Assembly: GCA_935421135.1 (NCBI GenBank)
Contig: OW285194.1
Span: 682,001 to 746,000, forward strand
Direction: 5' to 3'
DNA length: 64,000 nucleotides
Source: Bugulina stolonifera
Taxonomy: Eukaryota > Bryozoa > Gymnolaemata > Cheilostomatida > Bugulidae
In this document: in pieces, positions 40,901 through 51,000 of the stretch
How the letters are laid out: each line of letters opens with the position of its first letter
How positions within the stretch are numbered: position 1 is the first letter of the stretch
Program-made: the position numbers and the translations under genes
Notes under the pieces: model-generated
What the model saw: only the letters and a program-made list of their open reading frames with translations
What the model was told of the DNA's origin: nothing
Databases searched by the model: none

Positions 40901-41848
40901 CTCCAATCTTGTAACCTCATCTACCTGTCTCTTACTTCTACACATCTTAGCCCAATGATTTGACTTGCCACATTTTGCACAGTCTGTGCCTAAAGCAGGA
41001 CACCTTTGAAATTTGGTGTGCCTTTTCCCGCAATTATCACATCTAGTGTGAAACTGGCCTGGCTTATTTTTGTATTCTGGCTTCTCTAACATCTTATTTC
41101 TAACTGCACCTATTTCTTCATTATTTCTATACTCTGACTTCTCTAAATACCTATCTCTATACTCTAACTTCTCTAACATTCTATCTCTACTATGCTCTGA
41201 CTTCTCTAAAATCCTACCTCTAACGGCATCTATCTCTTCACGCTTCACCTCACTTTGTTTAGATGATTGCAGCCTACCTGACTTCTCAGCTATTCTCAAT
41301 GTCTTGACCACAAAATTTAGAGTTAACTTTTCATCTGACTCACACATCAACTTCTCTCTCTTTCTTTCATCATCCAGACCAAAAAGCAGTTTATCTCTTA
41401 TTAGGGACTCTTTCTGGTTACCGAAATCACATTGTTCAGATAATCTTCTCAATTTCATCAGGAACACATCAATGGTCTCCCCATTTTGCTTACAATTGTG
41501 AAACTGGAATCTACTCACTACTATTCCTGAACGAGGGTTGCAATACTCCGAGAATCTCGCTATCACATTGCTTAGCTTTCTGCCAGTAGCCCCTTCTTCT
41601 ATCTCAGTTCTAACACCTGTAGTCTCATCAGGCTCAGACAAGAATTCCATTTGTGAGTAGATCTCTCTCACATCTTCACCTCCAATGTGTCTGAACAAAG
41701 CCAATTTCCTCCGTTCTGCTGCCTTAGTGATAGCAGTCAAGTCAATTGCTAGGAGATAATCCCTGAATGTCCTCACCCACCTTCTCCATTCTCCAGCCAA
41801 ATCATCTGCCCTCAAATTGAGCTGGCCAGGGGGTAGAATACCTTCCAT
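37898..41848 (-). CDS. gag-pol: Gag-Pol polyprotein of a Ty3/gypsy retrotransposon, single intact frame (1316 aa)
   Basis: One uninterrupted frame encodes the structural and enzymatic proteins that package, reverse-transcribe and integrate the element. Order by residue: Gag capsid-like region 1-195; charged repeat linker 200-262; two CCHC zinc knuckles 270-303; aspartic protease with DTG at 358-360; reverse transcriptase about 475-680 with D567 and HMDD 627-630; RNase H about 768-893 (D775, E817, D843, D889); integrase about 995-1290 with an HHCC finger and D1063, D1118, E1154 (35 residues between the last two). The start at 41848 is the first ATG after the primer binding site, with A at -3. 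Gag and Pol are fused in frame with no shift or stop between them, so Gag excess must come from processing or another route. There is no env and no chromodomain. The length is about that of single-frame Steamer-like elements. Intact frame plus identical LTRs suggests a recent, possibly active copy. Confidence 0.96.
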   Translation of the reverse strand: MEGILPPGQLNLRADDLAGEWRRWVRTFRDYLLAIDLTAITKAAERRKLALFRHIGGEDVREIYSQMEFLSEPDETTGVRTEIEEGATGRKLSNVIARFSEYCNPRSGIVVSRFQFHNCKQNGETIDVFLMKLRRLSEQCDFGNQKESLIRDKLLFGLDDERKREKLMCESDEKLTLNFVVKTLRIAEKSGRLQSSKQSEVKREEIDAVRGRILEKSEHSRDRMLEKLEYRDRYLEKSEYRNNEEIGAVRNKMLEKPEYKNKPGQFHTRCDNCGKRHTKFQRCPALGTDCAKCGKSNHWAKMCRSKRQVDEVTRLEEVQDVYLGEVLHIETVESQSWFTNLTVSTSRSKSQRIRFKLDTGAALTICGPGHCTGKMKPTLKKLFGPGNTPLVCYGVIKCEMRARNVSVEEDLYVVKNQKTPLLSRSACERLKLVSVDDTQCQVGSVTVNDRLFKGLGKMKNPHTITLKGDVKPYAIHVPRPIPFPRRKAADDALQQMVQDGVIVKVEDGPTPWVAPMVVVPKSDPNKVRICTDYTELNKYILREIHPMSTVDSSLAMLGQGVLFSKIDANSGFWQIPLTEESSKLTTFLTHSGRYRYRRLPQGLCSSPEIFVAEMNTILEGVAGVVIHMDDILVSGNSKQQHDERLQIVLDRLYKAGMTLNKAKCKFGVPSVEFLGYVIDKSGIHAGPRLQGIVDFPVPKDVPAVRSFLGFANQYAKFSSELADTTAPLRSLLSKDVPWLWGTEQEKAFATVKKIFKNAPVLATYNVDRETIVTSDASNFGLGATLSQIQPDGTRRLVAAASRSLTETEQRYAAIEKESLGVCWAMEKFSQYILGMKNVLIETDHKPLVTLFGNKFLDKLPPRIQGFKLRLQRFQYSMHHVSGSKNVSADALSRYTVGEPEKSDIARIEEIEHYMEELVKPNGSDQRLECLKSDQRADEVLSRVIKFVEGGWPAYLSSEDVLLKPYFDRMGLLTMNKGFLMLGSRLVIPLSQRSQTLHDLHRGHLGITKCQARARNSLWWPNMSKAIEEMVKTCKECTTHANRTMEPLRPSATPDRPWQMLGTDLLNFRGEMYLVVIDYYSRYPELALLGKSDYSSRKVITHLKSMFSRHGIPELLLSDNGPQYASEEFRSFAKDYGFTHVTSSPHYHRANGAAEKAVQTVKKMLLKEEDPYLALLAYRASPQFGLYSPSELLMGRKLRTTVVTHPDDLIPKMPDHELFRSANDQYKRRMKSDHDTNKVKELPPLMEGDEVKDRVSKQQGRVKYPSDDMSRRVMMETERGGELIRNRSDVAVMPRRVTRSVSRREALEGTNGSVERY
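37979..38866 (-). other. Integrase domain (residues about 995-1290)
   Basis: The zinc-binding head has H997 or H1000, H1003, C1033 and C1036 around the WWPNM block. The catalytic core has D1063 (LGTDLL), D1118 (LLLSDNGPQY) and E1154 (RANGAAEKAV), with exactly 35 residues between the last two. The C-terminal module near 1241-1290 (PPLMEGDEV, then ETERGGELIRNR) resembles the GPY/F module but lacks its usual aromatic residues. No chromodomain follows. Confidence 0.9.
39170..39547 (-). other. RNase H domain (residues about 768-893)
   Basis: The four acidic residues expected are present: D775 in TSDASNFGLGA, E817 in IEKESLG, D843 in ETDHKPLV and D889 in SADALSR. It degrades RNA in the RNA-DNA hybrid during reverse transcription. 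Confidence 0.92.
39809..40426 (-). other. Reverse transcriptase domain (residues about 475-680)
   Basis: Conserved blocks in order: VRICTDYTELNKYI (527-540), KIDANSGFWQIPL (565-577, catalytic D567), LPQGLCSSPEIF (599-610), HMDDILVSG (627-635, catalytic D629 and D630), and FLGYVI (673-678). The base of the catalytic loop is His where Tyr or Phe is most usual. Confidence 0.93.
40565..40801 (-). other. Aspartic protease domain (residues about 350-428)
   Basis: FKLDTGAALTI at 355-365 carries the active-site DTG (358-360), and PLLSRSACERLKLV at 420-433 matches the usual protease end in this superfamily. As a retroviral-type protease it would act as a dimer, cutting the polyprotein. Confidence 0.88.
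40940..41041 (-). other. Gag nucleocapsid: two CCHC zinc knuckles (residues 270-303)
   Basis: The first is CDNCGKRHTKFQRC, spacing C-x2-C-x3-H-x5-C, a one-residue shift of the histidine from the standard form. The second is CAKCGKSNHWAKMC, the canonical C-x2-C-x4-H-x4-C. They bind the element RNA for packaging. Confidence 0.9.
41063..41251 (-). other. Charged internally repeated linker in Gag (residues 200-262)
   Basis: EEIDAVRGRILEKSEH (204-219) and EEIGAVRNKMLEKPEY (244-259) are two copies 40 residues apart. Between them are shorter units MLEKLEYRDR and YLEKSEYRNN. The segment is rich in E, K and R and likely helical. It sits between the capsid and the zinc knuckles. Confidence 0.8.
41264..41848 (-). 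other. Gag capsid-like domain (residues 1-195)
   Basis: It opens with the W-x2-W-x3-F-x2-YL pattern (residues 21-32) followed by LFRHIGGEDVREIY at 51-64. Further on are RFQFHNCKQNGETIDVFL at 113-130, IRDKLLFGL at 150-158 and a terminal IAEKS at 186-190. This succession is the usual one in retrotransposon Gag proteins of animal Ty3/gypsy elements, where the region assembles the virus-like particle. Confidence 0.8.
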
Positions 41849-41872
41849 TATCTTTACACTCTGGGTACTTAA

Positions 41873-41885
41873 ACCGCTGCCACCA
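41873..41885 (-). other. Primer binding site, tRNA-Leu type
   Basis: It directly abuts the inner end of the 5' LTR. In element orientation it reads TGGTGGCAGCGGT. The plus strand ACCGCTGCCACCA equals the 3' end, including CCA, of the animal tRNA-Leu (AAG/UAG-type) acceptor arm as I know it, giving 13 matching bases. It primes minus-strand DNA synthesis. A leader of only 24 bases (41849-41872) then separates it from the gag-pol start codon. Confidence 0.85.
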
Positions 41886-42040
41886 TGTTGTATATTTATA
41901 TCATTTAGAAAGACTTCTATATTTGCAACCTATACATTCTAGCTCAATCTCAAAACTGAATCTTACATGTAAATAGCTTTCAACAGGTAAGCTTTCTAGC
42001 TATACAAGGGAAGACAACTTAATACATTAATAATACAACA
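41886..42040 (-). repeat. 5' LTR of the retrotransposon (155 bp)
   Basis: Identical to 37593-37747. In element orientation it should carry the promoter. A TATAAATA word lies about 8 bases from the inner end, too close to the edge to be a convincing TATA box, so the promoter is not defined. At 155 bp it is short for the superfamily. Confidence 0.97.
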
Positions 42041-42045
42041 GTAAC
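42041..42045. repeat. Target-site duplication GTAAC (right)
   Basis: Second copy of the five-base target. The satellite monomer then continues with AATGTGTTTCATTC as if nothing had been lost. Confidence 0.95.
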
Positions 42046-44604
42046 AATGTGTTTCATTCACTTTTGCAGTAATCAGAGTGCATAGTTTGAGTGAAAATCA
42101 ATAAAACATGACTTTGCATGCAATATTCAACTTTGCAAACATCAAACATAATGTCTGATTTGTGATTTTTGACAAATTCACTTGAGGTATTAGTTTGTAA
42201 ACTAGTAGAAGATGTTCAATATTGCATAAAAGTATGTTTTCAGTGTGATTTGTACCAAATTGCTGTCTGTAACAATGTGTTTCATTCACTTTTGCAATGT
42301 TCAGAATGCATAATTTAAATGAAAATCAATAAAACATGACTTTGCATGCAATATTCAACTTTGCAAACATGTAAGATAATGTCAGATTTGTGATTTTTGT
42401 CAAATTCACTTGAGTTATTAGTTTGCAAACTAGTAGAAGATGTTCAATATTGCATAAAAGTAAGTTTTCAGTGTGTTTTGTACCAAATTGCTGTCTGTAA
42501 CAATGTGTTTCATTCACGTTTGCAATGTTCAGAATGCAAAATTTGAATGAAAATCAATAAAACATGACTTTGCATGCAATATTCAACTTTGCAAACATCA
42601 AACATAATGTCTGATTTGCGATTTTTGACAAATTCACTTGAGGTATTAGTTTGTAAACTAGTAGAAGATGTTCAATATTGCATAAAAGTATGTTTTCAGT
42701 GTGATTTGTACCAAATTGCTGTCTGTAACAATGTGTTTCATTCACTTTTGCAATGTTCAGAATGCATAATTTGAATGAAAATCAATAAAACATGATTTTG
42801 CATGCAATGTTTAACTTTGCAAACATGTAAGATAAAGTCAGATTTGTGATTTTTGTCAAATTCACTTAAGTTATTAGTTTGTAAACTAGTAGAAGATGTT
42901 CAGTATTGCATAAAAGTAAGTTTTCAGTGTGTTTTGTACCAAATTGCTGTCTGTAACAATGTGTTTCGTTCACTTTTGCAATGTTCAGAATGCATAATTT
43001 GAATGAAAATCAATAAAACATGACTTTGCATGCAATATACAACTTTGCAAACATGTAAGATAATGTCAGATTTGTGATTTTTGTCAAATTCACTTCAGTT
43101 ATTAGATTGTAAACTAGTAGAAGATGTTCAATATTGCATAAAAGTAAGTTTTCAGTGTGTTTTGTACCAAATTGCTGTCTGTAGCAATGTGTTTCATTCA
43201 CTTTTGCAATGTTCAGAGGCATAATTTGAATGAAAATAAACAAAACATGACTTTGCATGCAATATTCAACTTTGCAAACGTGTAAGATGATGTCAGATTG
43301 GTGATTTTTGTCAAATTCACTTGAGTTATTAGTTTGTAAACTAGTAGAAGATGTTTAATATTGCATAAAAGTAAGTTTTCAGTGTGTTTTGTGCCAAATT
43401 GCTGTCTGTAACAATGTGTTTCATTCACTTTTGCAATAATCAGAGTGCATAGTTTGAGTGAAAATCAATAAAACATGACTTTGCATGCAATATTCAACTT
43501 TGCAAACATGTAAGATAATGGCAGATTTGTGATTTTTGTCAAATTCACTTGAGTTATTAGTTTGTAAACTAGTAGAAGATGTTCAATATTGCATAAAAGT
43601 AAGTTTTCAGTGTGTTTTATACCAAATTGCTGTCTGTAACAATGTGTTTTATTCACTTTTGCAATGTTCAGAATGCATAATTTGAATGAAAATCAATAAA
43701 ACATGACTTTGCATGCAATATACAACCTTGCAAACATGTAAGATAATGTCAGATTTGTGATTTTTGTCAAATTCACTTGAGTTAATAGTTTGTAAACTAG
43801 TAGAAGATGTTCAATATTGCATAAAAGTAAGTTTTCAGTGTGTTTTGTACCAAATTGCTGTCTGTAACAATGTGTTTCATTCACTTTTGCAATGTTCAGA
43901 GTGCAAAATTTGAATGAAACTCAATAAAACTTGACTTTGCATGCAATATACAACTTTGCAAACATGCAAGATAATGTCAGATTTGTGATTTTTGTCAAAT
44001 TCACTTGAGTTATTAGTTTGTAAACTAGTAGAAGATGTTCAATATTGCATAAAAGTAAGTTTTCAGTGTGTTTTGTACCAAATTGCTGTCTGTAACAATG
44101 TGTTTCATTCACTTTTGCAATGTTCAGAATGCATAATTTGAATGAAAATCAATAAAACATGACTTTGCATGCAATATTCAACTTTGCAAACATGTAAGAT
44201 AATGTCAGATTTGTGATTTTTGTCAAATTCACTTGAGTTATTAGTTTGTAAACTAGTAGAAGATGTTTAATATTGCATAAAAGTAAGTTTTCAGTGTGTT
44301 TTGTGCCAAATTGCTGTCTGTAACAATGTGTTTCATTCACTTTTGCAGTAATCAGAGTGCATAGTTTGAGTGAAAATCAATAAAACATGACTTTGCATGC
44401 AATATTCAACTTTGCAAACATCAAACATAATGTCTGATTTGTGATTTTTGACAAATTCACTTGAGGTATTAGTTTGTAAACTAGTAGAAGATGTTCAATA
44501 TTGCATAAAAGTATGTTTTCAGTGTGATTTGTACCAAATTGCTGTCTGTAACAATGTGTTTCATTCACTTTTGCAATGTTCAGAATGCATAATTTGAATG
44601 AAAA

Positions 44605-45060
44605 TCAATAAAACATGACTTTGCATGCAATATTCAACTTTGCAAACATGTAAGATAATGTCAGATTTGTGATTTTTGTCAAATTCACTTGAGTTATTAG
44701 TTTGCAAACTAGTAGAAGATGTTCAATATTGCATAAAAGTAAGTTTTCAGTGTGTTTTGTACCAAATTGCTGTCTGTAACAATGTGTTTCATTCACGTTT
44801 GCAATGTTCAGAATGCAAAATTTGAATGAAAATCAATAAAACATGACTTTGCATGCAATATTCAACTTTGCAAACATCAAACATAATGTCTGATTTGCGA
44901 TTTTTGACAAATTCACTTGAGGTATTAGTTTGTAAACTAGTAGAAGATGTTCAATATTGCATAAAAGTATGTTTTCAGTGTGATTTGTACCAAATTGCTG
45001 TCTGTAACAATGTGTTTCATTCACTTTTGCAATGTTCAGAATGCATAATTTGAATGAAAA
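44605..45060. repeat. Two-monomer (456-bp) local duplication, copy 1
   Basis: A pair of different monomers (starting 44605 and 44833) is repeated directly at 45061-45516. The same pair occurs singly at 42326-42781 and 46428-46883, so the doubling is a local in-register event. Both copies carry CACGTTTGC in the first monomer and GATTTGCGATTT in the second. Confidence 0.8.
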
Positions 45061-45516
45061 TCAATAAAACATGACTTTGCATGCAATATTCAACTTTGCA
45101 AACATGTAAGATAATGTCAGATTTGTGATTTTTGTCAAATTCACTTGAGTTATTAGTTTGCAAACTAGTAGAAGATGTTCAATATTGCATAAAAGTAAGT
45201 TTTCAGTGTGTTTTGTACCAAATTGCTGTCTGTAACAATGTGTTTCATTCACGTTTGCAATGTTCAGAATGCAAAATTTGAATGAAAATCAATAAAACAT
45301 GACTTTGCATGCAATATTCAACTTTGCAAACATCAAACATAATGTCTGATTTGCGATTTTTGACAAATTCACTTGAGGTATTAGTTTGTAAACTAGTAGA
45401 AGATGTTCAATATTGCATAAAAGTATGTTTTCAGTGTGATTTGTACCAAATTGCTGTCTGTAACAATGTGTTTCATTCACTTTTGCAATGTTCAGAATGC
45501 ATAATTTGAATGAAAA
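45061..45516. repeat. Two-monomer (456-bp) local duplication, copy 2
   Basis: Direct repeat of 44605-45060 with the same two monomer types. After it the array continues with the TGATTTTGCATGCAATGTTT monomer that normally follows this pair. Confidence 0.8.
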
Positions 45517-48023
45517 TCAATAAAACATGATTTTGCATGCAATGTTTAACTTTGCAAACATGTAAGATAAAGTCAGATTTGTGATTTTTGTCAAATTCAC
45601 TTAAGTTATTAGTTTGTAAACTAGTAGAAGATGTTCAGTATTGCATAAAAGTAAGTTTTCAGTGTGTTTTGTACCAAATTGCTGTCTGTAACAATGTGTT
45701 TCGTTCACTTTTGCAATGTTCAGAATGCATAATTTGAATGAAAATCAATAAAACATGACTTTGCATGCAATATACAACTTTGCAAACATGTAAGATAATG
45801 TCAGATTTGTGATTTTTGTCAAATTCACTTCAGTTATTAGATTGTAAACTAGTAGAAGATGTTCAATATTGCATAAAAGTAAGTTTTCAGTGTGTTTTGT
45901 ACCAAATTGCTGTCTGTAGCAATGTGTTTCATTCACTTTTGCAATGTTCAGAGGCATAATTTGAATGAAAATAAACAAAACATGACTTTGCATGCAATAT
46001 TCAACTTTGCAAACGTGTAAGATGATGTCAGATTGGTGATTTTTGTCAAATTCACTTGAGTTATTAGTTTGTAAACTAGTAGAAGATGTTTAATATTGCA
46101 TAAAAGTAAGTTTTCAGTGTGTTTTGTGCCAAATTGCTGTCTGTAACAATGTGTTTCATTCACTTTTGCAGTAATCAGAGTGCATAGTTTGAGTGAAAAT
46201 CAATAAAACATGACTTTGCATGCAATATTCAACTTTGCAAACATCAAACATAATGTCTGATTTGTGATTTTTGACAAATTCACTTGAGGTATTAGTTTGT
46301 AAACTAGTAGAAGATGTTCAATATTGCATAAAAGTATGTTTTCAGTGTGATTTGTACCAAATTGCTGTCTGTAACAATGTGTTTCATTCACTTTTGCAAT
46401 GTTCAGAATGCATAATTTGAATGAAAATCAATAAAACATGACTTTGCATGCAATATTCAACTTTGCAAACATGTAAGATAATGTCAGATTTGTGATTTTT
46501 GTCAAATTCACTTGAGTTATTAGTTTGCAAACTAGTAGAAGATGTTCAATATTGCATAAAAGTAAGTTTTCAGTGTGTTTTGTACCAAATTGCTGTCTGT
46601 AACAATGTGTTTCATTCACGTTTGCAATGTTCAGAATGCAAAATTTGAATGAAAATCAATAAAACATGACTTTGCATGCAATATTCAACTTTGCAAACAT
46701 CAAACATAATGTCTGATTTGCGATTTTTGACAAATTCACTTGAGGTATTAGTTTGTAAACTAGTAGAAGATGTTCAATATTGCATAAAAGTATGTTTTCA
46801 GTGTGATTTGTACCAAATTGCTGTCTGTAACAATGTGTTTCATTCACTTTTGCAATGTTCAGAATGCATAATTTGAATGAAAATCAATAAAACATGATTT
46901 TGCATGCAATGTTTAACTTTGCAAACATGTAAGATAAAGTCAGATTTGTGATTTTTGTCAAATTCACTTAAGTTATTAGTTTGTAAACTAGTAGAAGATG
47001 TTCAGTATTGCATAAAAGTAAGTTTTCAGTGTGTTTTGTACCAAATTGCTGTCTGTAACAATGTGTTTCGTTCACTTTTGCAATGTTCAGAATGCATAAT
47101 TTGAATGAAAATAAACAAAACATGACTTTGCATGCAATATTCAACTTTGCAAACGTGTAAGATGATGTCAGATTGGTGATTTTTGTCAAATTCACTTGAG
47201 TTATTAGTTTGTAAACTAGTAGAAGATGTTTAATATTGCATAAAAGTAAGTTTTCAGTGTGTTTTGTGCCAAATTGCTGTCTGTAACAATGTGTTTCATT
47301 CACTTTTGCAATAATCAGAGTGCATAGTTTGAGTGAAAATCAATAAAACATGACTTTGCATGCAATATTCAACTTTGCAAACATGTAAGATAATGGCAGA
47401 TTTGTGATTTTTGTCAAATTCACTTGAGTTATTAGTTTGTAAACTAGTAGAAGATGTTCAATATTGCATAAAAGTAAGTTTTCAGTGTGTTTTATACCAA
47501 ATTGCTGTCTGTAACAATGTGTTTCATTCACTTTTGCAATGTTCAGAATGCATAATTTGAATGAAAATCAATAAAACATGACTTTGCATGCAATATACAA
47601 CCTTGCAAACATGTAAGATAATGTCAGATTTGTGATTTTTGTCAAATTCACTTGAGTTAATAGTTTGTAAACTAGTAGAAGATGTTCAATATTGCATAAA
47701 AGTAAGTTTTCAGTGTGTTTTGTACCAAATTGCTGTCTGTAACAATGTGTTTCATTCACTTTTGCAATGTTCAGAGTGCAAAATTTGAATGAAACTCAAT
47801 AAAACTTGACTTTGCATGCAATATACAACTTTGCAAACATGCAAGATAATGTCAGATTTGTGATTTTTGTCAAATTCACTTGAGTTATTAGTTTGTAAAC
47901 TAGTAGAAGATGTTCAATATTGCATAAAAGTAAGTTTTCAGTGTGTTTTGTACCAAATTGCTGTCTGTAACAATGTGTTTCATTCACTTTTGCAATGTTC
48001 AGAATGCATAATTTGAATGAAAA

Positions 48024-51000
48024 TCAATAAAACATGACTTTGCATGCAATATACAACTTTGCAAACATGTAAGATAATGGCAGATTTGTGATTTTTGTCA
48101 AATTCACTTGAGTTATTAGTTTGTAAACTAGTAGAAGATGTTCAATATTGCATAAAAGTAAGTTTTCAGTGTGTTTTGTACCAAATTGCTGTCTGTAACA
48201 ATGTGTTTCTTTCACTTTTGCAATGTTCAGAATGCATAATTTGAATGAAAATCAATAAAACATGACTTTGCATGCAATATACAACTTTGCAAACATGTAA
48301 GATAATGTCAGATTTGTGATTTTTGTCAAATTCACTTCAGTTATTAGATTGTAAACTAGTAGAAGATGTTCGATATTGCATAAAAGTAAGTTTTCAGTGT
48401 GTTTTGTACCAAATTGCTGTCTGTAACAATGTGTTTCATCCACTTTTGCAATGTTCAGAGGCATAATTTGAATGAAAATAAACAAAACATGACTTTGCAT
48501 GCAATATTCAACTTTGCAAACATGTAAGATGATGTCAGATTGGTGATTTTTGTCAAATTCACTTGAGTTATTAGTTTGCAAACTAGTAGAAGATGTTCAA
48601 TATTGCATAAAAGTAAGTTTTCAGTGTGTTTTGTACCAAATTGCTGTCTGTAACAATGTGTTTCATTCACTTTTGCAATGTTCAGAATGCATAATTTGAA
48701 TGAAAATCAATAAAACATGACTTTGCATGCAATATACAACTTTGCAAACATGTAAGATAATGTCAGATTTGTGATTTTTGTCAAATTCACTTCAGTTATT
48801 AGATTGCAAACTAGTAGAAGATGTTCAATATTGCATAAAAGTAAGTTTTCAGTGTGTTTTGTACCAAATTGCTGTCTGTAACAATGTGTTTCATTCACTT
48901 TTGCAATGTTCAGAGGTATAATTTGAATGAAAATAAACAAAACATGACTTTGCATGCAATATTCAACTTTGCAAACGTGTAAGATGATGTCAGATTGGTG
49001 ATTTTTGTCAAATTCACTTGAGTTATTAGTTTGTAAACTAGTAGAAGATGTTTAATATTGCATAAAAGTAAGTTTTCATTGTGTTTTGTGCTAAATTGCT
49101 GTCTGTAACAATGTGTTTCATTCACTTTTGCAGTAATCAGAGTGCATAGTTTGAGTGAAAATCAATAAAACATGACTTTGCATGCAATATTCAACTTTGC
49201 AAACATCAAACATAATGTCTGATTTGTGATTTTTGACAAATTCACTTGAGGTATTAGTTTGTAAACTAGTAGAAGATGTTCAATATTGCATAAAAGTATG
49301 TTTTCAGTGTGATTTGTACCAAATTGCTGTCTGTAACAATGTGTTTCATTCACTTTTGCAATGTTCAGAATGCATAATTTGAATGAAAATCAATGAAACA
49401 TGACTTTGCATGCAATATTCAACTTTGCACACATGAAACATAATGTCAGATTTGTGATTTTGATCAAATTCACTTCAGTTATTAGTTTGTAAACTAGTAG
49501 AAGATGTTCAATATTGCATAAAAGTAAGTTTTCAGTGTGTTTTGTACCAAACTGCTGTCTGTAACAATGTGTTTCATTCACTTTTGCAATGTTCAGAGTG
49601 CATAATTTGAATGAAAATCAATAAAACATGACTTTGCATGCAATATACAACTTTGCAAACATGTAAGATAATGGCAGATTTGTGATTTTTGTCAAATTCA
49701 CTTGAGTTATTAGTTTGTAAACTAGTAGAAGATGTTCAATATTGCATAAAAGTAAGTTTTCAGTGTGTTTTATACCAAATTGCTGTGTGTAACAATGTGT
49801 TTCATTCACTTTTGCAATGTTCAGAATGCATAATTTGAATGAAAATCAATAAAACATGACTTTGCATGCAATATACAACCTTGCAAACATGTAAGATAAT
49901 GTCAGATTTGTGATTTTTGTCAAATTCACTTGAGTTATTAGTTTGTAAACTAGTAGAAGATGTTCAATATTGCATAAAAGTAAGTTTTCAGTGTGTTTTG
50001 TACCAAATTGCTGTCTGTAACAATGTGTTTCATTCACTTTTGCAATGTTCAGAGTGCAAAATTTGAATGAAACTCAATAAAACTTGACTTTGCATGCAAT
50101 ATACAACTTTGCAAACATCAAACATAATGTCTGATTTGTGATTTTTGACAAATTCACTTGAGTTATTAGTTTGTAAACTAGTAGAAGATGTTCAATATTG
50201 CATAAAAGTAAGTTTTCAGTGTGTTTTGTACCAAATTGCTGTCTGTAACAATGTGTTTCATTCACTTTTGCAATGTTCAGAATGCATAATTTGAATGAAA
50301 ATCAATAAAACATGACTTTGCATGCAATATACAACTTTGCAAACATGTAAGATAATGGCAGATTTGTGATTTTTGTCAAATTCACTTGAGTTATTAGTTT
50401 GTAAACTAGTAGAAGATGTTCAATATTGCATAAAAGTAAGTTTTCAGTGTGTTTTGTACCAAATTGCTGTCTGTAACAATGTGTTTCATTCACTTTTGCA
50501 ATGTTCAGAGTGCAAAATTTGAATGAAACTCAATAAAACTTGACTTTGCATGCAATATACAACTTTGCAAACATGCAAGATAATGTCAGATTTGTGATTT
50601 TTGTCAAATTCACTTGAGTTATTAGTTTGTAAACTAGTAGAAGATGTTCAATTTTGCATAAAAGTAAGTTTTCAGTGTGTTTTGTACAAAATTGCTGTCT
50701 GTAACAATGTGTTTCATCCACTTTTGCAATGTTCAGAGGCATAATTTGAATGAAAATAAACAAAACATGACTTTGCATGCAATATTCAACTTTGCAAACA
50801 TGTAAGATGATGTCAGATTGGTGATTTTTGTCAAATTCACTTGAGTTATTAGTTTGCAAACTAGTAGAAGATGTTCAATATTGCATAAAAGTAAGTTTTC
50901 AGTGTGTTTTGTACCAAATTGCTGTCTGTAACAATGTGTTTCATTCACTTTTGCAATGTTCAGAATGCATAATTTGAATGAAAATCAATAAAACATGACT

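Larger units (their letters stand above)
37593..42040 (-). mobile_element. Ty3/gypsy-type LTR retrotransposon, complete (4448 bp)
   Basis: A complete element read on the minus strand: two identical 155-bp LTRs, a tRNA-Leu-type primer binding site, one gag-pol frame of 1316 codons, and a polypurine tract touching the 3' LTR. A 5-bp GTAAC duplication flanks it. The order protease, reverse transcriptase, RNase H, integrase places it in Ty3/gypsy and not Ty1/copia. There is no env frame and no chromodomain. The overall plan of a short LTR, single gag-pol frame and Leu primer resembles the Mag/Steamer-like group of animal elements, an assignment from architecture and not from alignment. It is clearly richer in G+C than the satellite around it. 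Confidence 0.97.

Noticed and set aside
41070..41501. Plus-strand 143-codon frame with repeated SDFSK-like units
   Set aside because: It is the antisense shadow of the repetitive charged linker and capsid region of Gag, and its repeats are those of the sense gene.
41886..42040. TATAAATA near the inner edge of the LTR as promoter TATA box
   Set aside because: It lies about eight bases from the LTR end, leaving no room for an R region inside the LTR. AT-rich sequence makes such words likely by chance.
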